This document shows, piece after piece, positions 1 to 7,811 of a stretch of DNA of 44,091 bases. The notes beneath the pieces were generated by a model. It did no database searches. It saw only the letters and a program-made list of their open reading frames with translations, and was not told where the DNA came from. Source of the stretch: Salinicola socius (GTDB taxonomy: Bacteria; Pseudomonadota; Gammaproteobacteria; Pseudomonadales; Halomonadaceae); the NCBI RefSeq assembly GCF_001937195.1, contig NZ_MSDO01000028.1, positions 1-44,091 of the forward strand, written 5' to 3'. Both the position numbers and the translations under genes were made by a program. How positions within the stretch are numbered: the stretch's first letter is position 1; each line of letters opens with the position of its first letter.

Positions 1-178
1 GCTCATCGCGTTGAGCCAGCACCTCGATAGTGACCCGATCACCGTCGCCCGCATGCAGTAGGCTATTGACCGGCGGTAGTGTCCCGTCGAAGCGAATGTC
101 GATGACGCTGCCACGGACGGTGACGATGGTGCCAAGATTGCCCACGTCGGACTTGGGACCAGATTCAGACGCTGTCAT
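1..178 (-). CDS. atpD: F-type ATPase beta subunit, alternative/N-ATPase type (partial, N-terminus)
   Basis: This is the N-terminal 59 residues of an F1 beta subunit, running off the left edge of the window. The visible protein begins MTASESGPKSDVGN, followed by GTIVTVRGSVIDIRFDG and PPVNSLLHAGDGDRVTIEVLAQ. That is the N-terminal beta-barrel of AtpD, in the form seen in the separate N-ATPase operons, which are often Na+-translocating, rather than in the housekeeping atp operon. The start is set by an AGGAGG ribosome site about 8 bases upstream. The rest of the operon lies outside the window, so ion specificity cannot be judged. An FNR-like box lies about 185 bp upstream, in the region shared with the divergent Crp-type regulator. 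I am sure of the family and less sure of the N-ATPase subtype. Confidence 0.82.
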   Translation of the reverse strand, partial: MTASESGPKSDVGNLGTIVTVRGSVIDIRFDGTLPPVNSLLHAGDGDRVTIEVLAQRDE

Positions 179-361
179 TCCGGGCCCTCCTGTCAGTTGT
201 CGCTCATCCACCCCGAACAGGTGATGCTTATGCATGCCAGATCATGAGCAATGGTCATCATGCCTGTAGGCAGAGATATCCACCGTGCGCTAGCGAACAC
301 AAGAGTTCCCAGCGGGGATCTGGGCTTCTACTTTTAGAGAGTTGCGCCCCTGTTCACCTGA

Positions 362-375
362 TTGACCTGGATCAA
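362..375. promoter_or_regulatory. FNR/ANR-like box
   Basis: TTGAC-CTGG-ATCAA fits the FNR/ANR consensus TTGAY-N4-RTCAA. It lies in the 368-bp region between the divergent atpD (N-type) and the first Crp-type regulator, so it could act on either. The rest of 179-546 shows no convincing gene. A site of this quality suggests oxygen-responsive control, but the regulator that binds it is inferred. Confidence 0.5.
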
Positions 376-546
376 CCTTTTTCGGCACTACCCCATGCTT
401 GGAGCACAGGGGGATCGCATAACCGACTCTGGGGGTCCACTATTGGCTCTCGTTATGTACGCCATCGAACAGAATGTGGGCGCTTCAGCCCTGTGTTTTT
501 CCATCAGGTTTTCCCATCAGGCCGATCTCCTCGGCTGGAGGCTGCG

Positions 547-1260
547 ATGCCTGAGTTACCGCGACCGCAGCAGAATCTCTTATTGGCTGCCTTGCCTCAT
601 GAGTCGAAGAAACGCCTGGTCGATCATCTCGAGCTGGTTTCACTGCCATTGGGCAAGGTGATGTACGAATCCGGAGAAACCATGCGATATGTGTATTTCC
701 CCACTGATTCAATCATTTCGCTGCTCTATGTGATGGAAAGTGGTGCCTCGGCGGAGATCTCCGTCGTCGGTAACGAAGGGGTCGTCGGTATCGCTTTGTT
801 CATGGGTGGGGAGAGCACCCCGAGCCGCGCCATAGTACAGAGCGGCGGCTATGCATTTCGATTACTCGGGCAGCGGCTCAAGGATGAGTTCAATCGTCAC
901 GGCGAGATGCTGGTACTGATGTTGCGCTACACCCAGGCATTGATTACCCAGATGTCGCAGACAGCGGTGTGCAACCGCCACCATTCTATCGATCAGCAGC
1001 TGTGTCGCTGGCTACTACTGTCGCTGGATCGTCTGCCAGACAATCAGATAACCATGACGCAGGAGTTGATCGCCAACATGCTGGGTGTTCGCCGCGAGGG
1101 CGTCACCGAGGCCGCGGGCAAGTTGCAAAAGCTGGGCGTTATCGAATACCGGCGTGGTCACATCACGGTACTGGATCGGCCCAGACTCGAGCAGCTAAGT
1201 TGTGAGTGTTATGCCGTGGTGAAAAAGGAAACCGACCGATTATTGTCAGATCACTTTTGA
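547..1260 (+). CDS. Crp/Fnr-family transcriptional regulator (first of two)
   Basis: A 237-residue protein with an N-terminal cyclic-nucleotide-binding-like beta-roll (about residues 25-125; YFPTDSIISLLYVMESG, VGNEGVVGIALFMGG) and a C-terminal Crp-type winged helix (about 165-230; TQELIANMLGVRREGVTEAAGKL). The longer upstream reading frame back to 244 is rejected because that part does not look like protein of this family; the start at 547 gives the usual length. I see no N-terminal cysteine cluster of FNR type, so it is unlikely to sense oxygen through an Fe-S centre. YFPTDSIISLL and GNEG-VGIA place it in a poorly characterised Crp-like group common in proteobacteria. It is followed by a paralogue at 1605-2390. 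The ligand is unknown. Confidence 0.85.
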   Translation: MPELPRPQQNLLLAALPHESKKRLVDHLELVSLPLGKVMYESGETMRYVYFPTDSIISLLYVMESGASAEISVVGNEGVVGIALFMGGESTPSRAIVQSGGYAFRLLGQRLKDEFNRHGEMLVLMLRYTQALITQMSQTAVCNRHHSIDQQLCRWLLLSLDRLPDNQITMTQELIANMLGVRREGVTEAAGKLQKLGVIEYRRGHITVLDRPRLEQLSCECYAVVKKETDRLLSDHF

Positions 1261-1604
1261 TGTCGCTTGCGTCATTCTCTTGCGACTCATCCATGCCAGA
1301 GTTCGAATCGATGGACGATATCCAGGCAAAGCCGGATTTCATCCGATAGCTGTGAGCCAGGGCGCACCTGAAAAGCATCGGGCAAGCCAGGAAAAAATGG
1401 CACCGATGCAAGGTCGATATGACCAGGAAAAGCCTTATCGGTTCTAGATTGTGTCAGTGCGCCGAAAGCGCCGGCGCAGCCTGACGCTGCGTGCTGTAAC
1501 GAACAGACTGCTGTCCTTTAGACATGCAATCTGGGTGAAGCGGGATCGTCCAGGCACCTTTCTCACGCCGAAATTCTCTACTCCTGTGCTGCTGGAAAAC
1601 CTCC
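1261..1604. other. intergenic region between the two Crp-type genes
   Basis: These 344 bases contain no reading frame with family resemblance and no clear terminator. They presumably hold the promoter of the second regulator. No FNR-type box was seen here. Confidence 0.5.
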
Positions 1605-2390
1605 ATGTCAGTTGCACCTCCAACGTCGATGACCAATCAGTTGCTTGACTGCCTTCCGGATAACGAGCGAAGCAGTGTTGTCGAGCAATGCGAAGCGGTA
1701 GAGCTGGCGTTTGGTAGCGTTCTCTGTGAAAGCGATCACTCTTTTCGGTATCTATATTTCCCGACGACTTGCTTTATCTCTCTGGTCACTACCCTCGGTG
1801 GCAACCATCCATTGGCGCTGGGATTGATGGGTAACGAGGGTATGCTTGGCGCCACGCTGGTACTCGGCGTCAACACCGCCTCGTGCCGAGCGGTGGTTCA
1901 GGGGCCGGGCGCGGCTCTGCGTATAAGTACCATTGGCTTGCACCGCATTCTGAACAATAACCAGATATTACAACGGACACTCAAGCATTATCTTTACGTA
2001 CAAATTGCCCAATTGACGCAAAATGCTGCCTGCGCCCATTTTCACGACATCGAGCCACGTTTGGCGCGCTGGTTACTGATGACTCAGGATCGCGCTCACG
2101 CCGACCACTTCCACCTGACCCACGAATTTCTCGCAGACATGCTTGGCGTCCGTAGAAGTGGTGTCACCCTTGCAGCAGGTACCCTGCAATCGCGCCGACT
2201 CATTCGTTACCGTCGGGGTGACATCACAATACTGGACCGGCAGGGGTTGGAAATGGCCGCCTGCGAATGTTACGACCTTCTCCTGAAGGACCATGCACGG
2301 CTATTTCCATCGCGCACGCCGTTGATGTTGCCTGCGCGTGAGGGCAGCCGCTTGGAGAGCGGCCAGGACGAGACCCAGGCGGCTCCGTGA
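1605..2390 (+). CDS. Crp/Fnr-family transcriptional regulator (second of two)
   Basis: A 261-residue protein with the same architecture as the gene just upstream: beta-roll sensor (YLYFPTTCFISLVTTLGG, LMGNEGMLGATLVLG) and C-terminal winged helix (THEFLADMLGVRRSGVTLAAGTLQ). Shared positions such as YFPT, GNEG, the ARWLLM/CRWLLL helix and MLGVRR-GVT-AAG mark the two as paralogues, probably from tandem duplication followed by strong divergence. The C-terminus (about the last 30 residues) is a charged tail absent from the first copy. An alternative start at 1629 (MTNQLLD) would remove eight residues; neither start has a strong ribosome site. The gene converges with pgk, and a hairpin lies between them. 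Effector and targets are unknown. Confidence 0.83.
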   Translation: MSVAPPTSMTNQLLDCLPDNERSSVVEQCEAVELAFGSVLCESDHSFRYLYFPTTCFISLVTTLGGNHPLALGLMGNEGMLGATLVLGVNTASCRAVVQGPGAALRISTIGLHRILNNNQILQRTLKHYLYVQIAQLTQNAACAHFHDIEPRLARWLLMTQDRAHADHFHLTHEFLADMLGVRRSGVTLAAGTLQSRRLIRYRRGDITILDRQGLEMAACECYDLLLKDHARLFPSRTPLMLPAREGSRLESGQDETQAAP

Positions 2391-2414
2391 TGGGATAAGT
2401 GGTGGCCGAACGAG

Positions 2415-2442
2415 ACGACACCGGCCCGAGGACCGGTGTCGT
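2415..2442. terminator. hairpin between convergent genes
   Basis: A perfect 10-bp stem (ACGACACCGG / CCGGTGTCGT) with an 8-base loop lies between the stop of the second Crp-type gene and the stop of pgk, which converge here. No long T-run follows on either strand, so it may be a weak bidirectional terminator or simply an mRNA 3'-end stabiliser. Confidence 0.5.
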
Positions 2443-2468
2443 GTCTATCACCTGATCGAAAGCCTTCG

Positions 2469-3662
2469 TTACTTGGCGGCTTTTTCCTGCGCGGCTTTTT
2501 CCTGCGCGGCTTTTTCCAGTGCCGCTACCGCGGGCAAGGTCTTGCCTTCGACGTATTCGAGGAAGGCCCCGCCGCCGGTGGAGATATAGGAGACCTGATC
2601 GGCGATACCATACTTGTCGATGGCGGCCAGGGTGTCGCCACCGCCGGCGATGGAGAATCCCGGGCTTGCGGCAATCGCCTTCGACAGCACTTCGGTGCCC
2701 TTGCCGAACTGATCGATCTCGAACACGCCGACCGGGCCGTTCCACAGGATCGTGCCGGCATTTTCCAGCAGGCTGGCGAGGTGTTTTGCGGTCTCCGGTC
2801 CGATATCCAGGATCATCTCGTCATCGCCGACCTGATCGACCGGCTTGACCGTTGCCGTGGCAGATTCGGAAAACTCGGTGGCGACGACGACATCGGTGGG
2901 TAGCGGGATCTCGACCTTGTCCATCAGCTCCTTGGCCTTGTCGACCAGATCCGCTTCATAGAGCGATTTGCCCACGCCATAGCCCGCCGCCGCGATGAAG
3001 GTGTTGGCGATACCGCCACCGACGATCAACTGATCGCACTTCTCCGACAGTGAATAGAGCACGTCGAGCTTGGTCGACACCTTGGAGCCACCGACGATGG
3101 CGGCCATCGGGCGTTTGGGTGCGCTGAGCGCCTTCTCCAGCGCGTCGAGCTCGTTGGCCAGCAGCGGGCCGGCGCAGGATTGCGGTGCGAACCGGATCAC
3201 GCCATGGGTGGAGGCCTGGGCACGGTGGGCGGTGCCGAAGGCGTCCATGACGTAGATGTCGCAGAGGGCGGCGTAAGCCTTGGCCAGCGCTTCGTCGTCT
3301 GTCTTCTCGCCCTTGTTGTAGCGCACGTTCTCGAGCAGCACGACCTCGCCTTCGGCGATCTCGAGCTTGCCGTTCAGGTAGTCCTTCTCCAGCCGTACCG
3401 GCTTGCCGAGCAGGCTGGAGAGGTGTTCTGCCACCGGGGCCAGCGTGAACTCGTCCGCAGGCTCGCCTTCGGTCGGCCGGCCCAGATGGCTCATCAGCAT
3501 CACGCTGGCGCCGGCATCGAGCGCGGCCTGGATGGTCGGCAGACTGGCGCGGATGCGGGCATCGCTGGTGACCTTGCCGCCCTTGACCGGGACGTTGAGA
3601 TCTTCGCGGATCAGCACGCGCTTGCCGGAGAGATCCAGTTCAGACATCTTGAGTACGGTCAT
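2469..3662 (-). CDS. pgk: phosphoglycerate kinase
   Basis: Glycolytic and gluconeogenic enzyme, 3-phosphoglycerate + ATP to 1,3-bisphosphoglycerate, cytosolic. The 397-residue product follows Pgk throughout: [20 protein letters not shown] and the substrate-binding [10 protein letters not shown] in the N-domain, [24 protein letters not shown] at the hinge, then NGPVGVFE and GGGDTLAAI for nucleotide binding and [16 protein letters not shown] at the end. The conserved part stops at ALEKAA; after it comes a lysine/glutamate/alanine tail made of a 15-bp tandem repeat (see 2476-2520). The ribosome site AAGGA lies just before the start and is intact even though a mobile-type element has landed immediately upstream. 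The gene follows epd, the usual epd-pgk order, with 144 bp between stop and start. Confidence 0.97.
   Translation of the reverse strand: MTVLKMSELDLSGKRVLIREDLNVPVKGGKVTSDARIRASLPTIQAALDAGASVMLMSHLGRPTEGEPADEFTLAPVAEHLSSLLGKPVRLEKDYLNGKLEIAEGEVVLLENVRYNKGEKTDDEALAKAYAALCDIYVMDAFGTAHRAQASTHGVIRFAPQSCAGPLLANELDALEKALSAPKRPMAAIVGGSKVSTKLDVLYSLSEKCDQLIVGGGIANTFIAAAGYGVGKSLYEADLVDKAKELMDKVEIPLPTDVVVATEFSESATATVKPVDQVGDDEMILDIGPETAKHLASLLENAGTILWNGPVGVFEIDQFGKGTEVLSKAIAASPGFSIAGGGDTLAAIDKYGIADQVSYISTGGGAFLEYVEGKTLPAVAALEKAAQEKAAQEKAAK
2476..2520 (-). repeat. three 15-bp tandem repeats encoding an AAQEK tail in Pgk
   Basis: Two identical 15-bp units (GCGGCTTTTTCCTGC on the + strand) and a third differing at the last three bases. 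In the pgk frame they encode AAQEK-type pentapeptides, extending the protein beyond the usual Pgk C-terminus with a predicted charged helix. The unit is a multiple of three, so copy-number change would stay in frame. Confidence 0.85.
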
Positions 3663-3677
3663 GAAATCCTTTCCTTA

Positions 3678-3818
3678 GAGGGTGTTTAATAAAGGGCTGC
3701 ACTCGCCGATACGGCGTTGAAACCCTCTTCAACATGCTCATTTACTGCTCGTAAACTGCGCTGTTTCATCTGGTTTCGCCTTGTCTCGTCTTTGTTCGCC
3801 TGTTTCTTAAATACCCTC
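3678..3818. mobile_element. MITE-like element with terminal inverted repeats
   Basis: A 141-bp stretch between pgk and epd bounded by inverted ends: GAGGGTGTTTAAT at 3678 and, on the other strand, GAGGGTATTTAAG ending at 3818 (12 bp, one mismatch). It is flanked by TCCTTA on the left and TCCTGA on the right, a possible 6-bp target duplication with one difference. The interior contains a smaller dyad around TTTACTGCTCGTAAA (about 3751-3765). No protein is encoded. This layout fits a non-autonomous miniature element. It resembles palindromic intergenic repeats that I recall from other marine gammaproteobacteria, but I could not confirm copies elsewhere. The right end overlaps the last codons of epd and supplies its stop. 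Confidence 0.6.
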
Positions 3819-4862
3819 TCCTGAGGAGGTGGCGGGTTCGGAGATGGAAGATGACAGTCCGAGCCAGTGGTGAGCGACGTCGAGCATCCGGTTGGCGAAG
3901 CCCCATTCATTGTCGAACCAGCACAGCAGCTTGAGCAGGTGACCGCCGGCCACGCGGGTCTGAGTGGCATCCACGATACCCGAGCGCGGATCGTGGTTGA
4001 AGTCGACCGAGGCCATCGGCTCGTAGGTCACGCCGAGCAGACCCAGGTAGCGCTCACGGCTGGCGGCTTCCAGGCAGGCGTTGACGGCGGCGGCGTCGGT
4101 ATCGCGTTCGAGCGAGATCGACAGGTCCATGGCCGAGACGTTGATGGTCGGCACGCGAACGTGAAGACATTCGAAGCGATCGGCCAGATGCGGCATCAGG
4201 CGGCCGATGCCGCGAGCCAGCCCGGAGTCCACCGGGATGATCGAATGCATCGCCGAACGCGTCAGGCGCAGATCGCTGTTGTGGTAGGCGTCGATCACCG
4301 GCTGGTCGTTCATGGCCGAGTGGATGGTGGTGGTAACGCCGTGAGAAACCCCGAAGGCATCTTCCAGCACGTCGAGGATCGGCACCAGGCAGTTGGTCGT
4401 GCAGGAGGCTGCCGAAAGAACGCGCATGTCGCGGGTGATCGCGCTCTGGTTGACGCCGTAGACCACGGTGGCATCGACGTCCGCTTCCGCCGGCTGGGAG
4501 AACAGCAGCCGCGCCGCGCCGGCCTGCAGATGTCGCTCGGCGGTGGCGCTATCCTTGAAGCTGCCGGAGCACTCCAGCAACAGATCGATGCCAAGCGCCT
4601 CCCACGGCAGTGCCTCCGGCTCGGCGGCGTTGAGAATACGAATGGATCTACCGTTGACGATCAGGCAGCCGTCGCGCGCTTCGACGTGACCGGGAAACCG
4701 CCCGTGGGTGGTGTCGTAGCGCGTGAGGTAGGCGATCGTCTCCTGGTCGGAGAGCTCGTTGATCGCCACGATTTCCAGCGGGAGATCGGGGCGTTCGATC
4801 AGCGCACGCAGCACGCTCTGGCCGATACGGCCGTAGCCGTTGATGGCGACGCGGTAGGTCAT
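3807..4862 (-). CDS. epd: D-erythrose-4-phosphate dehydrogenase
   Basis: NAD-dependent oxidation of D-erythrose 4-phosphate to 4-phosphoerythronate, the first step of the DXP-dependent pyridoxal phosphate pathway; GAPDH superfamily. The Rossmann start is YRVAINGYGRIGQSVLRAL. The catalytic cysteine sits in SAASCTTNCLVPILDVLE, and HSAMNDQPVIDAYH and RVPTINVSAMDLS are of Epd rather than GapA type. WFDNEWGFANRMLD ends the catalytic domain. I chose the start at 4862 (MTYRVA) by family alignment; an in-frame extension to 4928 is possible but looks like leader. At 351 residues it is slightly longer than usual because the last residues (GEGI) and the TAA stop are read from the inverted repeat of the adjacent element. 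It makes or uses the same metabolite that the tetritol locus further right would produce. Confidence 0.92.
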   Translation of the reverse strand: MTYRVAINGYGRIGQSVLRALIERPDLPLEIVAINELSDQETIAYLTRYDTTHGRFPGHVEARDGCLIVNGRSIRILNAAEPEALPWEALGIDLLLECSGSFKDSATAERHLQAGAARLLFSQPAEADVDATVVYGVNQSAITRDMRVLSAASCTTNCLVPILDVLEDAFGVSHGVTTTIHSAMNDQPVIDAYHNSDLRLTRSAMHSIIPVDSGLARGIGRLMPHLADRFECLHVRVPTINVSAMDLSISLERDTDAAAVNACLEAASRERYLGLLGVTYEPMASVDFNHDPRSGIVDATQTRVAGGHLLKLLCWFDNEWGFANRMLDVAHHWLGLSSSISEPATSSGEGI

Positions 4863-5138
4863 GGGCGAATCTGTTAACCCGATGTTGAGGAGACGGTTCG
4901 AGATCGACATCTTAACGCATTCGATCATGACGAGCCGAGCCTGAACCGGGCACCGATCGGTGAGGACAAATCTCAGCCGAATAGAGGAAACCGCTGGACG
5001 GAAAGGCTGGACGAAAGGAGCACCGCCCCATAGTTTGAGAGGATGTTTCTTGCCTTGAGTGGTGTTGCAGATGGCTATGGTCCCGAATGCGATACCGAAG
5101 TTTCAGCGTTTGATGGCGCATTCGGGGGCTCGATCGTG

Positions 5139-6092
5139 ATGACGCGCCGTCTTGAGTCGCTATCGTTCTATCTCTCCGCCAATGAATGCCTGGTCGAAGG
5201 CGAGGGCAGCGGTGTCGTCATGGCCAGCTCTACGCCGCTCGGTCTATGGGGCGGGGTGGACCCCAGCCGGGGCGAAATCATCGATCCACACCACCCGCTG
5301 TGTGGCGAGTCCCTGGTCGGGCGGGCGCTGGTCGTTCCCCACGATCAGGGTTCCGATATCGGCGGCGCGGTGCTGCTGGAGGCGATTTACGCCGGGCAGG
5401 CGCCGGCGTTGATCGTGCTCGACCGGGCCGATGGCATCATCGCACTGGGTGCCATCGTCGCCGAGGAGGTACTGTCGCTCTCGGTGCCGATCGTGGTGCT
5501 GGACGCCGCGCGGTTTGCCCTGGCGCAGTCGGCGCGTCTCATCACGCTCCATCGCGGCAGGCAACTGGTGCTCAGTGGGCCGCACTTGGCGGGCCTTGCC
5601 AATGTGATCGCCGGCGGCGAGCTCGGTCACGAGCAGCCCCCGGCCACCGCCGCCAACGACGGCTTCGCGCTCTCGCCGCGGGATCGGCGCTGTCTCGACG
5701 GCGAGAACGGCCCGGCGGCCCGTGCCGCGATGCGGGTCGTATTGCGCATGGCCCGTCTGCAGGGGGCGTGCGAACTGGTCGATGTGGCTCGCGTGGCTTT
5801 CGATGGCTACCGTTACGCCGGTCCGGCCGGATTGGCGGTTGCCGAGCGCCTGGCCGGCTGGGAGAAAGCGGCTGACCGGCCGGGGCCCGTCGACACGGTG
5901 GCGACACCGGAGGCGTCGAAGCGGCTCCTCGAGCTATGTCAGAGACTCGGTGGATCGCCCGTGTCTACCGCAGCGCCGAGCGCGCGTCACCCGCCATGGC
6001 CATGGCTGCTCGGTCTCTGCATCGCGGTGACGGGCCGGGCACCGGCGCTAGCCGATGGCCGGCCGGGTTCAGGTCTACCGTTCAGCGGCTAG
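5139..6092 (+). pseudogene. remnant of aconitase X (AcnX, fused small and large subunits)
   Basis: The first 130 or so residues are the AcnX swivel domain (DUF126): GGVDPSRGEIIDPHHPLCGESLVGR, then DQGSDIGGAVLLEAI and ALIVLDRADGIIALGAIVAEE. It is followed by the beginning of the large catalytic domain (DUF521): LSPRDRRCLDGENGPAARAAMRVVLRMARLQGACELVDV and FDGYRYAGPAGLAVAERLAGW. The large domain, normally about 400 residues, then collapses. Only fragments such as LLELCQRLGGSPVST and VTGRAPAL remain, consistent with internal deletions that removed the cysteines binding the cluster. The reading frame stays open for 317 residues. AcnX enzymes dehydrate hydroxyprolines or mevalonate 5-phosphate; this copy should be inactive. 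A hybrid protein with some other function is possible but less likely. Confidence 0.75.
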
Positions 6093-6113
6093 CGCTTAAC
6101 CCTTTGAGTCCAT

Positions 6114-6183
6114 CGATCCGGGCTAAGCGATCCGGGCTATGCGATCCGCGCTAATCGACCCGGTCTCATCGACTTGAGCTGGC
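6114..6183 (+). repeat. degenerate 14-bp tandem repeats at the 3' end of the hydrolase gene
   Basis: Five head-to-tail units of 14 bp beginning CGATCCGGGCTAAG, CGATCCGGGCTATG, CGATCCGCGCTAAT, CGACCCGGTCTCAT and CGACTTGAGCTGGC. Divergence increases from left to right. The last units overlap the stop and final codons of the minus-strand hydrolase, and the others fill the gap to the AcnX remnant. The period is not a multiple of three. Confidence 0.75.
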
Positions 6184-6924
6184 TTGAACAGCGATCGCGT
6201 TGAGCTCTTCGGCCAGTGTCTCCGGCATCTCCATGGGCAGCAGGTGACCATAGCCGGGAAACACCTGGAGCTTGCCTTGCGGCAGGTGCGGCATCACCTG
6301 CTCTCGTTGCGTCCTTGGCGGCAGCGACGGGTCCTTGTCACCGACCAGCACCCAGGCCGGGTAGGGCAGTTTACCGACGGCCTCGCGCCAATCCTCGGCA
6401 TAGGTCGTCATGGGCCAGGCGCGCCACGCCGCCGGGTTGGCATTGATGGCGTCCTCCACCGCCTGCTGGTAAAGCGTGGGGGCGAGCGAGACTTCGCTGG
6501 CACCGTCGATGAACTGGCGTGCCTGGGCTTCGCTGAAATCGAACTCCAGCTGGAATCGATGCTCCTCCTCGCTGATCGACTGCGGGCCCGGCGGCGACGG
6601 GGCGATCAGAATCAGCGCCCGCAGCCACGCCGGGCGATTGGCGGCGACCGTCATGGCGATGCGACCGGAAAACGAGTGCCCCACCAGAATGACGTTGTCG
6701 AGTTCGGCAGATTCGATGCACTGTTCGACGTGTCGTGTCATCGAGGCGACGTCGAATCCCGTCACCTCGCTGGCACGGCCGAATCCTGGCATGTCCAGCG
6801 TGATCGCCCGGTATCGCTCGTCGAGAAGTGGCAGGACCGCTTTCCACTCATGATGGGAGCTGCCGAAAAAGTGCATGAGCACCAGCGTCGGGTCTCCCTG
6901 ACCGCTGTCACTGGCTATCGTCAT
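6166..6924 (-). CDS. alpha/beta hydrolase
   Basis: A 252-residue alpha/beta-fold hydrolase, probably a cytosolic esterase-type enzyme with unknown substrate. The oxyanion region is LVLMHFFGSSHHEWKAVLP, the nucleophile elbow is GHSFSG, the acid is in WVLVGDKDPSLPP and the catalytic histidine is in FPGYGHLLPMEMPE, giving a complete Ser-Asp-His triad. A cap domain lies at about residues 120-190. The start at 6924 has a good ribosome site (AAAGGAGAG); an upstream in-frame start at 6954 does not. It stands alone between the AcnX remnant and lrgB. Its 3' end lies in a short tandem-repeat tract. Confidence 0.85.
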   Translation of the reverse strand: MTIASDSGQGDPTLVLMHFFGSSHHEWKAVLPLLDERYRAITLDMPGFGRASEVTGFDVASMTRHVEQCIESAELDNVILVGHSFSGRIAMTVAANRPAWLRALILIAPSPPGPQSISEEEHRFQLEFDFSEAQARQFIDGASEVSLAPTLYQQAVEDAINANPAAWRAWPMTTYAEDWREAVGKLPYPAWVLVGDKDPSLPPRTQREQVMPHLPQGKLQVFPGYGHLLPMEMPETLAEELNAIAVQASSSR

Positions 6925-7082
6925 CGTGGCTCTCCTTTGCACGGACCTGACCAAGGACGTCGAGGAATTCGACGACTGCTAACAGCGTAGCGGGATCTGC
7001 GTCGCTGTCAGGCATCGGCACCACATGTATCAAGCGCTGATTCGGGTAAAACGCGCGCTGCCCAGTAGCCAACAAGCGACGT

Positions 7083-7811
7083 TCAGTAGAAAAGATGCCA
7101 GACGAGCGGCAGCACGATGGCGGTGAAGGCGCCGGTCAGACTCATGCCCAGCGAGGCAAAAGCGCCGGCGACACCGCTGATCTCGAACGCGCGCACCGTG
7201 CCGAGGGCATGCCCATTGATGCCCAGCGCCAGGCCGATCAGTCGGGGGTCGCGGATTCTTAGCATTCGGCTCAACCATTCCACCCCGAAAATGGCGGTGA
7301 CCCCCGTCGTCAGCAGAGCCCCCATCAGCAGTGCCCGTGAGCCACCCAGCTCTTCGGCCAGACTGAGCGCGATGGGAGAGGTCACCGACTTCGGTGCCAG
7401 TGACGCGAGCACGTCCTGCGGCGCGCCCATGATCGCCGCTATCAATACCGCGTAGCAGGCAGCCAGGGTCGCCGACAGCGGCAGTGTCATCAGAATCGGT
7501 TTCCACAGGGCACGAATCTGCGGTAGCTGCTGATACAGCGGCACGGCCAGCGCCACGGTGGCGGGCCCCAGCAACAGCATCAGCCAACTGGCGCCGCGGT
7601 TGTAGTCGTCGATGCCGATGGGGAGCAGGGCAATCACCGTGGCAATCCCGATCGCCGCGATCAGCATCGGCGGGCACCAGGTGGGGCGGCGCAACAGCTT
7701 GAACAGGCGAACGCCGAAGAAATAGGCGCCAAGCGTCAGCGCGATGGCGGCGATCGGCGACTCGAACCACTGCTGTGGCAACTGTGAAAGGCGATCGAGC
7801 CACTCATTCAT
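7083..7811 (-). CDS. lrgB: LrgB/CidB-family membrane protein
   Basis: A 242-residue integral membrane protein with about seven hydrophobic segments (IAAIALTLGAYFFGVRLF, PPMLIAAIGIATVIALL, WLMLLLGPATVALAVPLYQQ and others). The family signature is clear: LGPATVALAVPLY, KSVTSPIALSLAEELGG, and LGINGHALGTVRAFEISGVAGAFASLGMSLTGAFTAI near the end. Family members act with LrgA as an antiholin-like or metabolite (for example pyruvate) channel in the inner membrane. The start at 7811 gives the standard N-terminus (MNEWLDRL), and the gene overlaps the end of lrgA by 8 bases, implying translational coupling. The longer frame back to 7895 reads the lrgA tail repeat and is not used. Confidence 0.9.
   Translation of the reverse strand: MNEWLDRLSQLPQQWFESPIAAIALTLGAYFFGVRLFKLLRRPTWCPPMLIAAIGIATVIALLPIGIDDYNRGASWLMLLLGPATVALAVPLYQQLPQIRALWKPILMTLPLSATLAACYAVLIAAIMGAPQDVLASLAPKSVTSPIALSLAEELGGSRALLMGALLTTGVTAIFGVEWLSRMLRIRDPRLIGLALGINGHALGTVRAFEISGVAGAFASLGMSLTGAFTAIVLPLVWHLFY

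Noticed and set aside
5043-5138. Longer start for the AcnX remnant
   Set aside because: The upstream 32 codons have no similarity to the swivel domain and no ribosome site; the choice does not change the conclusion that the gene is broken.
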